This document shows, piece by piece, positions 30,433 through 38,461 of a stretch of DNA of 64,000 nt. Made by a program: the position numbers and the translations under genes. Origin of the DNA: Haladaptatus litoreus. Lineage in GTDB: Archaea > Halobacteriota > Halobacteria > Halobacteriales > Haladaptataceae. The notes under the pieces are model-generated. The model had not been told where the DNA came from, searched no databases, and saw nothing but the letters and a program-made list of their open reading frames with translations. Location: NCBI RefSeq assembly GCF_900156425.1, contig NZ_FTNO01000002.1, positions 540,125-604,124 of the forward strand, written 5' to 3'. The stretch's first letter is position 1. The number at the start of each line of letters is the position of its first letter.

Positions 30433-32487
30433 TTACTCGTCATCATCGAACAGTTCGAGGTCGGCGACGATGTCGAACGGATGTCTGTCCTTCCTGATGC
30501 CGTCCACGATTCGGAAGGCTTCGTCGGGCGCGAGGAAGTGGCTCGTGATGACGCGCCCGAGGTGGGTTGGCGAAAAGCCGTCGATGAACTCGTATTCGAG
30601 CAGTTTGCCGAGTGCGTGCTTCGTCGGCACGTCGCCAATCATGCGGTCGTTCAGGCGCTTTGCGGCCTTGCCGCCGACCGTGACGTTCGCCAGCGTCTCC
30701 TCGATTGCGGCGCTCTCGTCGTAGAGCGTGCGCACGTCTTCCATCTCGCCTTTCAGCAGTTTAAACGCCACTTCGTCTTCCGACATCTCCATGCTGTTGT
30801 GATAGCTCCCGTCGGGTTCCACGAGGACGTACACTTTCCCGCGGTCGTGGTAGTCCGGGCGACCGGCGCGTCCGAGCATCTGGTGGAACTCCTGTACGGT
30901 GAGCCATTCGATACCCATCGCAAGCGAGTCGAAGATGACCTGTGAAGCAGGGAAATCGACACCCGCCGCGAGTGCCGCGGTCGTCACGACCGCCGACAGT
31001 TCCTGCTCGGCGAACATGCGCTCGACCTTCTTCCGCCGTCCGTAATCCAGTCCAGCGTGGTAGGGCGCGGCGTTGTACTCCAACTTTCGGGAAATCTCGT
31101 GACAGCGCCGCCGCGAGTTGGTGAAGATGATCGTCTGACCGCGATACCCCTTCGAGGATTCGCGGTCGAACTCGCGCTTGACGAGTTTGTTCTCGATGTT
31201 GGGTTTTTCCTGCCCGCTGGCGAAGGTGACGTGACGCTCCAGCGCGACCGGTCGTTCTTCGAACTCCACGAGATTCGCTTCGAGCGCCTGCGCGAGGTCG
31301 CGTGGATTGCCAACTGTCGCGGAGAGATACACCCACTGTGCGCCGCCGTAGTTCTGTTTTTGCTTCGCGCGCTTCTCGCAGTAGTATTTCAACCGCGAGA
31401 TGAGTCCGTCGAGTCGGTGCCCGCGCTCCTGTTCTTGTAGGGTGTGAACTTCGTCGATGACGACGGTTCCGATGTCGCCCAAATCGCGTCCGGTTCGCAG
31501 TGCGTGGTCGATTCCCTCGTAGGTTCCGACGATGATGTCCGCGTTCGGGTCGAATCTGTTACCGTCATCGCGCACGCGACTCGCGCCGACGCGGATGGTG
31601 ACGTTGGCGAGGTCGCCGTATTCGTCCTTGAAATCCTCGTGTTTCTGGTTCGCCAGTGCGACGAGGGGAACCAGAAAGAGCATCTTGCCTTGTCCGTTCA
31701 GCACCCGGTCGAGGCCGGTCATCTCTCCGACGAGGGTTTTTCCGGTCGCGGTCGCGCTGACGACGAGTTGGTCGTCGCCATCGAGTAGTCCGTTCTGTAC
31801 CGCGAGGCTCTGCACCGGAAGCAGGGTATCGAACCGTGATTCGAGTAGATTTTGAACACCGGGATGGAGATTCAGTGAATCCACTCGTTTCAGGTCTACA
31901 TCCTCCACGTTCGCGCTGATTTCGTCGAACTTCGTCAAATCCGGGTCGAGTCGCCCCTTGAGCAGGTTCGTGATTCGCTGCAAATCCTGCACCTCCAGCA
32001 GGAGGTCTTCGAGTCTGTCTTGAGCAGACCCAGTTAGGTTGCCCCTGAAGGAGAGTTCGCGCTCCAACTCCTCTGTCGCGCAGTCAGGACAGATGTACTC
32101 TTCTCCCGTATCGATCGCCGTTTCACTGCTGATTGGCGAATACTCCCCTTTGTTCGCACAGAGTCGGCAGGTTCGAACCGCCGTTGCATCGAGTTGATAC
32201 CCCGACAACATTTCTTTCAGCTCAGCTCGGCCATCAGGCGAGGTCTGCTGTGAAATCCGAATACGGTCTGCACCCCGGGCGAGTTCGATGAACTCGCCCG
32301 GACTGCGTGGCTTTTCGTTCGACCCGTCTTTCTGCATAAATCGCGCCGGACGCGGCCCGGCGCTCGTTTCCTTGAGTTCGAGAATTGCTCGGAACAGCCG
32401 CTTTCCGCCCTGCTGGGCGACGACTCGATAGCCGCGATCCGTTTCGTGGCAGAAGAGCGTCTCCACCTGCTGAGCCTGCTTCGACAC
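30433..32487 (-). CDS. DEAD/DEAH-box helicase, Ski2-like, with zinc-ribbon insert
   Basis: The 684-residue protein has an N-terminal domain with a four-Cys ribbon near residues 113-137 (CRLCANKGEYSP and CPDC). The superfamily 2 helicase core follows: Q-like region, motif I SATATGKTLVGE, motif II VIDEVHTL (DEVH), motif III LSATVGN, and a C-terminal domain with TIIFTNSRRRCHEISRKL and MLGRAGRPDYHDRG (motif VI). It is close to Ski2/Hel308-type enzymes that unwind RNA or DNA. A TATA-like TATTTTAG near 32510-32517 sits about 26 bases before the GTG at 32487, supporting that start. Confidence 0.85.
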   Translation of the reverse strand: MSKQAQQVETLFCHETDRGYRVVAQQGGKRLFRAILELKETSAGPRPARFMQKDGSNEKPRSPGEFIELARGADRIRISQQTSPDGRAELKEMLSGYQLDATAVRTCRLCANKGEYSPISSETAIDTGEEYICPDCATEELERELSFRGNLTGSAQDRLEDLLLEVQDLQRITNLLKGRLDPDLTKFDEISANVEDVDLKRVDSLNLHPGVQNLLESRFDTLLPVQSLAVQNGLLDGDDQLVVSATATGKTLVGEMTGLDRVLNGQGKMLFLVPLVALANQKHEDFKDEYGDLANVTIRVGASRVRDDGNRFDPNADIIVGTYEGIDHALRTGRDLGDIGTVVIDEVHTLQEQERGHRLDGLISRLKYYCEKRAKQKQNYGGAQWVYLSATVGNPRDLAQALEANLVEFEERPVALERHVTFASGQEKPNIENKLVKREFDRESSKGYRGQTIIFTNSRRRCHEISRKLEYNAAPYHAGLDYGRRKKVERMFAEQELSAVVTTAALAAGVDFPASQVIFDSLAMGIEWLTVQEFHQMLGRAGRPDYHDRGKVYVLVEPDGSYHNSMEMSEDEVAFKLLKGEMEDVRTLYDESAAIEETLANVTVGGKAAKRLNDRMIGDVPTKHALGKLLEYEFIDGFSPTHLGRVITSHFLAPDEAFRIVDGIRKDRHPFDIVADLELFDDDE
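32275..32301. repeat. Perfect inverted repeat inside the helicase gene
   Basis: CCGGGCGAGTTC (32275-32286) faces its reverse complement at 32290-32301 around a three-base centre, inside coding sequence for the SPGEFIELARG segment. Confidence 0.8.
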
Positions 32488-32516
32488 GGCGAGTGCTACA
32501 CGCTGAAGCTATTTTA

Positions 32517-32652
32517 GCGATTCGGACTGACCGAATCGCCCCATCGTTCAACGATGCCGTTTTTCCGCCGTGTTAGGCAGCACCAACTCCCATCGAAATC
32601 GGCCATTGAAAACCGTCAATGGTAGAATAACGCTCGCTCGCGGGCGTTATTC
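32517..32652. repeat. Four clustered hairpins upstream of the helicase gene
   Basis: Perfect inverted repeats: GCGATTCGG/CCGAATCGC at 32517-32539; CATCGT/ACGATG at 32542-32556, followed by a T run; CCATTGA/TCAATGG at 32603-32622; GAATAACGC/GCGTTATTC at 32625-32652. The 260-base gap between the helicase and the DUF7331-like gene holds no other gene. Confidence 0.7.
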
Positions 32653-32747
32653 CCGAAATACCGTTTTGGCAACCGGCTCATAACAAAGCCAGTCCATCCG
32701 CTAGCGCCAGTCAGCGCGCAGTAGCGCTCCACAGGTGACAGAACGTA

Positions 32748-32924
32748 ATGGACGGCACGCAAGAAGAAACACTCCCACGGCGGTTCGACGACAAGATTAT
32801 CTTAGAGATTGAGGACGGTTCGGATAAGGAACGACCGCTAATCCGAATGCGAGATACGCGAGCAGAAAAAGCGTGGGTATCCGCATCCATCGACACCGTG
32901 ATTTCGCTCTCTGAGCACCGCTAG
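32748..32924 (+). CDS. 58-residue haloarchaeal protein (DUF7331-like)
   Basis: The short ORF encodes MDGTQEETLPRRFDDKIILE, then IEDGSDKERPLIRMRD, and ends ISLSEHR. The acidic, compact composition and the pattern of a short strand followed by the RMRDTRAEKAWVSA segment match a small haloarchaeal family recalled as DUF7331. It is preceded by its own intergenic region and overlaps the cupin gene by four bases at the convergent 3-prime ends. Function is unknown. Confidence 0.65.
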   Translation: MDGTQEETLPRRFDDKIILEIEDGSDKERPLIRMRDTRAEKAWVSASIDTVISLSEHR

Positions 32925-33283
32925 ACGAGGTTAATTTCGTCGTCCCCGTTCGGCACCGCACAGAGGAACGCACCCGATTCGTCGCTTTCGTTTCGATACC
33001 AGTGAACAGCACCGGCAGGAATGAGCAGCGAGTCGCCAGCACTGACTTCGTACTCTTCGCCTTCGATGCCGACGGTGTACTCGCCCTCTAAAACGTACTG
33101 TTCGTGTTCGACTTCGTTCGTGTGCTCCGGCACTTCTGCTCCGGGTTCCAGCGTAAACCGCCGAATCGCAAAGTTCGGCGCGCCCTGTTCGTCGCCGATG
33201 AGGACGCCTTTCGCCATTCCTTCTGCGGCTCCGACTGCTTCGTACTCTACCTCGTCTCCGTTCCGCACGATTGGGTCGGCCAT
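32921..33283 (-). CDS. Cupin domain protein
   Basis: The 120-residue single-domain cupin has the metal-binding motifs PEHTNEVEHEQYVLEGEYTV (His54, His60 and Glu64-type ligands) and GDSLLIPAGAVHWYRN with the second-motif His. The barrel may bind a metal and act as a small enzyme or sensor; substrate unknown. It begins 24 bases after the stop of the TnpB-like gene on the same strand, with a GCCGC/GCGGC hairpin between, so the two are probably one transcription unit. No clear TATA box separates them. Confidence 0.85.
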   Translation of the reverse strand: MADPIVRNGDEVEYEAVGAAEGMAKGVLIGDEQGAPNFAIRRFTLEPGAEVPEHTNEVEHEQYVLEGEYTVGIEGEEYEVSAGDSLLIPAGAVHWYRNESDESGAFLCAVPNGDDEINLV

Positions 33284-33285
33284 AC

Positions 33286-33302
33286 GCCGCTTTTCACGCG
33301 GC
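33286..33302 (-). repeat. Small hairpin between the TnpB-like and cupin genes
   Basis: GCCGC at 33286-33290 faces GCGGC at 33298-33302 with a seven-base loop. It fills most of the 24-base gap. It could be part of a TnpB-associated guide RNA 3-prime end or a short processing hairpin; this is inference. Confidence 0.4.
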
Positions 33303-33307
33303 AGGGG

Positions 33308-34549
33308 CTAAGGTTTTTGCACTTCCGCGAGTTCCTCGTTCGGAACGAAATCCCCGTCCGGGGTGACTCGCCCCGAACCGAGCGCACAGTATTTCGCGCC
33401 GACGCCGCGCGACGAGAGTGGCCCGCGGCGAATGCATCGAAACCCGACGTTTTTCGCCGCGTTGTAGTGGTCGTTCGCCTCGTTACCGCATTTGAGACAT
33501 TCGAAATGAGTTCGTTCGGCGTCGCGGTTCTGCGGGTGCGTGAATCCGCAGGACGTACATCGCTGGCTAGTGTACTCCGGATTCACCTGTGCAACCGTGA
33601 TTCCGTGCTCTTCTGCCCGGTAGGCGACGAAATCGAACAGTCGCTCGAACGCCCACGCGTGGAACTCGTCGGCTTCGGGAAGCAGTTCTCGTACCGCTTC
33701 GAGTTCACCGAACGCGATGACTGAACAGCCGTGTTTTTCGGCTTCCTCGACAATTCCGCCCGCGACGGTGTGGAGGGTATCTCGCGCGAAATTGTCGTTT
33801 TTGTCGCCTGCCTGCCGAAGGGTTCGGAGTGCGCTCCGGGTGTCTGTTTCGTGGAGGGCCGTCCGGAGTTCCGAAAATTCGCGGTGACGATGGTCGAGTT
33901 TCTCGCCGGAAAAGAACCGAGCGGTGCTGGTTACTGCCACGTTTTCGACGCCGAGTGCGACCCCGAGAACCGTGGCGTCGTTTTCGCTCGATTCGACTTC
34001 GTCCGACGCGCCGATTTCCGGTCGCTCTGCTCGAAAGCCGAGATGTAAATCGAACTGGCCGTCGCGATAGCAGAGGTTACTCTTTGCCGCTTCCCATCGG
34101 TCATCGTTCAAATACTGCGTCAGATAGCTCCCGTCGGGAAAGACGAGGTCGCAGTGAACGCGCTCTTCGGTCGTCGTCAAACTGACCGCCCTGTCGTCGA
34201 ACAGCGTCATCGTCCGCGTGTCGTAGACAACCGTCGGACTGGTGAAGGTCGGCTTGTCGGCGTTTTCGGTTGTACCGTCGTTTCTATCGAGAACGCCTTT
34301 TATCGCTTCCGCGGCGCGATGGGTTGCGAGGACGGCGTGCTGACTGCCGAGGTCGGTTCGCTCGCGGAGGACATCGTAGGCGAGCTTTTGCACCTCACTG
34401 CGCGTGTGGCAGTTCCCCCATGCTGTGTTAACAGCTATTTGACACCCGCGTTTCCATTCGCGCACCATCGCCAGCAGGTGCTCGTGGTCGGTCGAATCGA
34501 CCGCGAGGCGAGTTACTGCTGTCCGCTTGAAATATTCAGGACCGCTCAC
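33308..34549 (-). CDS. TnpB (IS1341-type) homologue, predicted nuclease-dead
   Basis: The 413-residue protein is full length for the haloarchaeal IS1341 TnpB family. Its N-terminus (YFKRTAVTRLAVDS), TFTSPTVVYDTRTMTLFDD wedge region and C-terminal zinc finger (Cys331, Cys334, Cys351, Cys354) are intact. The three RuvC acidic positions are all changed. The usual GVDLG reads GVALG (Ala198, codon GCA at 33956-33958), the usual AFEDL reads AFGEL (Gly281), and the usual ADYNAA reads NDHYNAA (His361). Cleavage should be lost while RNA-guided DNA binding could persist. No tnpA or clear element ends are seen. The family alignment is from memory. Confidence 0.85.
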   Translation of the reverse strand: MSGPEYFKRTAVTRLAVDSTDHEHLLAMVREWKRGCQIAVNTAWGNCHTRSEVQKLAYDVLRERTDLGSQHAVLATHRAAEAIKGVLDRNDGTTENADKPTFTSPTVVYDTRTMTLFDDRAVSLTTTEERVHCDLVFPDGSYLTQYLNDDRWEAAKSNLCYRDGQFDLHLGFRAERPEIGASDEVESSENDATVLGVALGVENVAVTSTARFFSGEKLDHRHREFSELRTALHETDTRSALRTLRQAGDKNDNFARDTLHTVAGGIVEEAEKHGCSVIAFGELEAVRELLPEADEFHAWAFERLFDFVAYRAEEHGITVAQVNPEYTSQRCTSCGFTHPQNRDAERTHFECLKCGNEANDHYNAAKNVGFRCIRRGPLSSRGVGAKYCALGSGRVTPDGDFVPNEELAEVQKP

Positions 34550-34639
34550 GCTATTTTCTCCCCGGAGCGCCCCCTTGAATACTTCGGAGACGATTTGAGC
34601 GCGAAGAAGTTTAAGACGTTTCCGACGCTAGATACCCCC

Positions 34640-35806
34640 ATGCGTAGCTTCAAAATCGGGAGTGCGTTCGGCATCCCGATTAAACTCGACCTCACCTTCC
34701 TGCTCATCCTGCCCGTGTTCGCGTGGCTCATCGGGACGCAGGTCGGCGACTGGGTCGAAATAATGAACCCGCTGTTGGGACTCGGACTGACAACCGAACC
34801 GCTGACGACCGGAATGATGCCGTGGATTCTCGGAGCCGCCGCCGCAGTCGGTCTGTTCGTTGGCGTCGTCCTCCACGAACTCGGCCACTCGGTCGTCGCA
34901 ATGCGATTCGGTTTCCCGATAGACTCAATCACACTGTGGATTTTCGGCGGTATCGCCCGCCTCACGGACCAACCGGAGGACTGGCTCGAAGAACTGCTCA
35001 TCGCAATCGCAGGGCCGGTCGTCAGCATCGCCCTCGGCGTCGGTTCCTATCTCGCGCTGTTCGCCATTCCGGTGCAGATGGACGCGGTTCGGTTCGTCGT
35101 CGCCTACCTCGCGCTGATGAACATCGTGCTTGCCGTGTTCAACCTCCTTCCCGGTTTCCCGATGGACGGCGGGAGAGTCTTGCGCGCACTGCTCGCACGA
35201 ACGCGGCCGTTTGCCGAAGCAACGCAAACCGCCGCCGAAGTCGGAAAACTGTTCGCCATCCTCCTCGGCCTGTTCGGCCTATTCGCTGGCAACATCATCC
35301 TCATCGGTATCGCCTTTTTCATCTACATCGGGGCGACCGGCGAAGCGCAGCAAACCGTCCTCTCGGCGGCTTTCAGCGGCGTTCTCGTCCGCGACGTGAT
35401 GACCGACGAAACGGACTTAGAAACCGTCTCGTCGGACACCTCCATCGCCGACCTGCTGGAAATGATGTTCCAACAGCGTCACACCGGCTATCCGGTCGTT
35501 GACGACGGCGAACTCGTCGGGATGATAACCTTGGACGACGCGCGGAGCGTTCGACCTGTCGAACGCGACGCCTACAGAGTTCGGGAAGTGATGTCCACCG
35601 ACGTGAAGACGATTCCCGCCGACAGCAATGCCTTGGACGCCCTCGAAACCATCCAACAGCACGGCATCGGTCGTTTGCCGGTTATCGACGCCGAGGGAGA
35701 GATTGCGGGTATCATCTCCCGAACCGACCTGATGACGGCGTTCGACATCATCAAAAGCAGCGGTCGCTCCGAAGAAGAACTGGCGCCCCGCGAACAGCCT
35801 TCCTAA
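34640..35806 (+). CDS. Site-2 protease family (M50) metalloprotease with CBS pair
   Basis: The 388-residue protein has six or so membrane helices and the intramembrane zinc site HELGH (residues 79-83) with the distal NLLPGFPMDGGRVL motif near residue 170. Two CBS domains follow (about 245-300, VRDVMTDETDLETVSSDT; and 310-370, VREVMSTDVKTIPADSNALD), which usually bind adenosyl ligands and regulate activity. S2P proteases cleave membrane-bound regulators. It is divergent from the TnpB-like gene, with a 90-base gap. The ATG at 34640 begins the conserved FKIGSAFGIPIKLDLTF. Confidence 0.9.
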   Translation: MRSFKIGSAFGIPIKLDLTFLLILPVFAWLIGTQVGDWVEIMNPLLGLGLTTEPLTTGMMPWILGAAAAVGLFVGVVLHELGHSVVAMRFGFPIDSITLWIFGGIARLTDQPEDWLEELLIAIAGPVVSIALGVGSYLALFAIPVQMDAVRFVVAYLALMNIVLAVFNLLPGFPMDGGRVLRALLARTRPFAEATQTAAEVGKLFAILLGLFGLFAGNIILIGIAFFIYIGATGEAQQTVLSAAFSGVLVRDVMTDETDLETVSSDTSIADLLEMMFQQRHTGYPVVDDGELVGMITLDDARSVRPVERDAYRVREVMSTDVKTIPADSNALDALETIQQHGIGRLPVIDAEGEIAGIISRTDLMTAFDIIKSSGRSEEELAPREQPS

Positions 35807-35865
35807 CTGTCCTCCCGTTGACTCCTAACGTCGTGTTTAACCCTGTTCCGAGCGAACGTTCTTCC

Positions 35866-36546
35866 ATGTGCGGTCGTCTCTCACTGTTCGCTCCCGAAGC
35901 CGACCTCACGGAGCGATTCGACGCAGTCCCGACCCGCCCGATCCGACCCCGATACAACGTCGCGCCGGGCCAAGACCATCCAGTTGTCCGGAATGACGCA
36001 CCCGACGAAATGCACTTTCCGACGTGGGGTTTCGTCCCCCACTGGGCCGACGAGTTCGGCGGCGGCCACATCAACGCTCGCGCGGAGACGCTGGCCGAGA
36101 AACCGACGTTTCGGGACGCTTACCGCGAACGCCGCTGTCTCGTCCTCGCGGATGGCTTCTACGACTGGAAGAAAACGGCGACCGGAAAACAGCCATATCG
36201 GATGACCAGAGCGGATGGAAAACCGTTTGCGATGGCCGGACTGTGGGAACCGTGGCAGAACGGCGAACAGAAAACCTCGTTTACGGTGGTCACGACCGAA
36301 CCGAACGACCTCGTCGGCGAGATTCATCATCGAATGCCCGTGATTCTGGCGGAAGACGAGGAATCACGGTGGCTTCACGATGACGAAGAGGAGTTCGAAT
36401 CGGTGTTGGATACGTTCCCCGGCAACGAGATGCGAGCCTATCCCGTCTCGAAGCGGGTCAACAGTCCGAAAAACGATTCGCCGGAGTTGGTGGCAGAAGT
36501 GATGGCGGAGGAGGATGCACAGACAGGGTTGGGAGATTTTAGCTAA
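35866..36546 (+). CDS. SOS response-associated peptidase / HMCES (YedK) family protein
   Basis: The 226-residue protein begins MCGRLSLF, so Cys2 becomes N-terminal after Met removal and can form a thiazolidine cross-link with abasic sites in single-stranded DNA. Further family landmarks are RPRYNVAPGQDHPVV, TWGFVPHWADE, INARAETLAEKPTF, CLVLADGFYDWKK and EIHHRMPVIL with the conserved His. It protects abasic sites during replication. The ATG at 35866 is essential for the Cys2 chemistry, so the upstream in-frame codon at 35818 is rejected. Confidence 0.93.
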   Translation: MCGRLSLFAPEADLTERFDAVPTRPIRPRYNVAPGQDHPVVRNDAPDEMHFPTWGFVPHWADEFGGGHINARAETLAEKPTFRDAYRERRCLVLADGFYDWKKTATGKQPYRMTRADGKPFAMAGLWEPWQNGEQKTSFTVVTTEPNDLVGEIHHRMPVILAEDEESRWLHDDEEEFESVLDTFPGNEMRAYPVSKRVNSPKNDSPELVAEVMAEEDAQTGLGDFS

Positions 36547-36706
36547 GCGGTTTTTCTGGAGTGAGAACAAACCTACGTAACTGTGTTCTTGGATTTTGCG
36601 CGTTTACTGCTCAGATTCAAATGTTTTCCTCTGATACTTACGAGACGCATAACCCGCAGGTTACGGGGTCCATAATAATCCCACCAGGGCGTTACGACGA
36701 GAATGG

Positions 36707-37396
36707 ATGAAACGCAACGGACTTCTCACGATAGCAGTCGTTTTCACTGTTTTATTGGCTGGCTGTAGCGGTTTCGGCTCGTCCGGAGAGACAACCACCG
36801 AAACGACGACGACGGGAGCTTCCCCGACCGAACAGACCACGACGGAGACAGCGGGCTCTTCCACGACAACAACTACCACGACTATGACGATGACCACCAC
36901 GACGACCACCGAATCGGAGTCGGAATCGTGGTCGGAACCGACGCCGCCGAACACACCGCTCCAGAACAACATGGACGAGGAAGACCGGGACGAACCTCGA
37001 ATCCAGAACGTCGAACTCGTGGACACGACTGAGGCGAGCAGTGGCGGCTACTCGGACTTCAGCCTGCAAATCAACGCCGACACGGTGATGGACGACATCG
37101 ACCCGGCGGAACACGGTACTGTGCAGGGTGAACCGTACTTCCTCGTCTACGCTAACGGAGAACTCAGCAACGAGTCGCGCTTCACTCGCACCGACGGCAC
37201 TCTCATCGAGCGAACGCAACAGGTTTCCCAAGACGAAAACGGTGAATACGTCATCGACGTTCGCCCTGGTGGCCTCGAAGAAGCGGGAGCAGACGGTGAG
37301 GTTACGCTACTGATTCTGCTGATGGACGAGGACAAAGACTGGGACGACATCTACGGTGTCAGCAGGATAACCGTCGAATACTCCGCCGAGGAGTAG
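36707..37396 (+). CDS. Haloarchaeal lipoprotein with Thr-rich linker
   Basis: The 229-residue protein starts with a basic n-region, a hydrophobic stretch and lipobox LLAGC near residue 20. A long Thr/Ser/Glu low-complexity region (about 25-75) likely carries O-glycans. A folded domain follows (LVDTTEASSGGYSDFSLQIN, VLVYANGEL-type strands, VIDVRPGGLEEAGADGEVTL) with beta-sandwich character. It is probably anchored outside the cell. Function is unknown. Confidence 0.75.
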   Translation: MKRNGLLTIAVVFTVLLAGCSGFGSSGETTTETTTTGASPTEQTTTETAGSSTTTTTTTMTMTTTTTTESESESWSEPTPPNTPLQNNMDEEDRDEPRIQNVELVDTTEASSGGYSDFSLQINADTVMDDIDPAEHGTVQGEPYFLVYANGELSNESRFTRTDGTLIERTQQVSQDENGEYVIDVRPGGLEEAGADGEVTLLILLMDEDKDWDDIYGVSRITVEYSAEE

Positions 37397-37466
37397 GCGG
37401 TCTGCGTTCTGACGGATTCGAACTCACATATTTTCACCGGTCGCTGACGCTCGTATCGAATCCGGC

Positions 37467-37474
37467 TATTTAAT
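37467..37474 (+). promoter_or_regulatory. TATA box of the RHH-like gene
   Basis: TATTTAAT is centred about 28 bases before the ATG at 37499, consistent with a leaderless transcript. Confidence 0.6.
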
Positions 37475-37498
37475 CCGTCTCTGGTACGGAGTGGATGT

Positions 37499-37729
37499 AT
37501 GGCAAAATTCGAAGTGGCGATACCCGACCGTATCGACAGCGACATCGACCGTCTCGTCGACCAAGGCGATTTCCTGAACCGCGAGAAAGCGGTCGAAGAC
37601 CTGCTCTCGCTCGGCATCTCGTCCTACGGAGCGGTTGACGACACTGACGACCAACTGGACGATGACCTGTTCACCCAGGCTGTCGATGACCAGCACGACC
37701 CTGCCAGCCAGCGCGACGAACCGCTCTAA
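37499..37729 (+). CDS. Ribbon-helix-helix-like protein (CopG-type)
   Basis: The 76-residue protein begins MAKFEVAIPDRIDSDIDRLV, a beta strand followed by helices (FLNREKAVEDLLSLGISSYG), matching small RHH DNA-binding proteins of haloarchaea. The acidic tail DDTDDQLDDDLFTQ is disordered. It may be an autoregulator or a partner of an unseen gene; no toxin gene is adjacent. Confidence 0.7.
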   Translation: MAKFEVAIPDRIDSDIDRLVDQGDFLNREKAVEDLLSLGISSYGAVDDTDDQLDDDLFTQAVDDQHDPASQRDEPL

Positions 37730-37838
37730 CGTTTCGAGACACCTGTCGTTTCATCAGTGAATTTTGGTAGAACGGTAGCGCAGACGCTAACGCGAGCACA
37801 CGCTACGCGGTGCTCGCGGATTTGTGTACGGAAGAAAG

Positions 37839-37912
37839 GTCCAGGTGCGAGAATCGAACCCGCGTCCCAGCCTCCACAAGGCTGGAGGATAGTCCACTAC
37901 CCCAACCCGGAC
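37839..37912 (-). tRNA. tRNA-His (GTG)
   Basis: On the minus strand the anticodon loop TTGTGGA on a CAGCC/GGCTG stem gives anticodon GTG. G-1 is encoded (complement of C37912) and pairs with C73 (complement of G37839), the identity pair of tRNA-His. The acceptor TCCGGGT pairs with ACCTGGA with one G-T wobble. The T arm contains GGGTTCGATTCTC. No intron. Confidence 0.95.
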
Positions 37913-37997
37913 ACGCATATCGTGGTTACCCGGTGAGATTAAAATACGTTTCGAAAGTGGGCGTGTACTGTGGTTATCTCTACCGTGCGAACGCGAC

Positions 37998-38390
37998 TCA
38001 CCTCTCCGGATTCTCCAGTCGAAACCGACGGGTTCGCTGGCCGTCGAACCACGGGCCGGATTCGGATTCCTCGAACCCGGCGTTCTCTGCAACCTCCGCG
38101 ATGTCTTCTTCCGGTTCTGGGAGGAGAATTTCGACCGGCATCGATTCACGTTCGGCGAACCGAATCGGTTCGTCGATGAGGCGCTCGCAGGCCGTTTTCG
38201 CGCCGAATAGGTGCGTGACGTGAACCGTCTCCTCGTCGGCTTCGAAGCCGACGAATCCCTCTATTTTCTCGTCGGATTCGGCCACGGAGACGGTTCGGTC
38301 GTGTACCACGTCGGCCATCACTTCGGTTGGAACGTCGGCGAGTGCCGCGAGGCGTCCCCCGTCCGCTTCCACTGCATCTCGAACGCGCAT
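37998..38390 (-). CDS. GNAT-like acetyltransferase fold protein
   Basis: The 130-residue protein begins MRVRDAVEADGGRLAALADV, the typical first strand-helix of GNAT enzymes. Later strands are VSVAESDEKIEGFVGFEADE and VHVTHLFGAKTACERLIDEP, and a C-terminal MPVEILLPEPEEDIAEVAEN closes the fold. The acetyl-CoA loop QxxGxG/A is not obvious, so catalysis is uncertain. A TATA-like ATTAAAAG about 27 bases upstream of 38390 supports that leaderless start over 38411. It is divergent from the KaiC-like gene. Confidence 0.7.
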   Translation of the reverse strand: MRVRDAVEADGGRLAALADVPTEVMADVVHDRTVSVAESDEKIEGFVGFEADEETVHVTHLFGAKTACERLIDEPIRFAERESMPVEILLPEPEEDIAEVAENAGFEESESGPWFDGQRTRRFRLENPER

Positions 38391-38461
38391 AGGTGGTGTT
38401 CTCACTCTCACGCATTAAAAGTGGGAGTAGCTTCATTTCGTTCGCGTGCCAACGTTTGTTC

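Noticed and set aside
33308-34640. Complete IS200/IS605 element around the TnpB homologue
   Set aside because: No tnpA gene and no recognisable left or right end hairpins were found; neighbouring genes start within 24 and 90 bases.
36775-36915. Simple-sequence DNA repeat in the lipoprotein gene
   Set aside because: The ACC/ACG-rich stretch encodes a Thr-rich linker typical of haloarchaeal surface lipoproteins and is explained by the protein.
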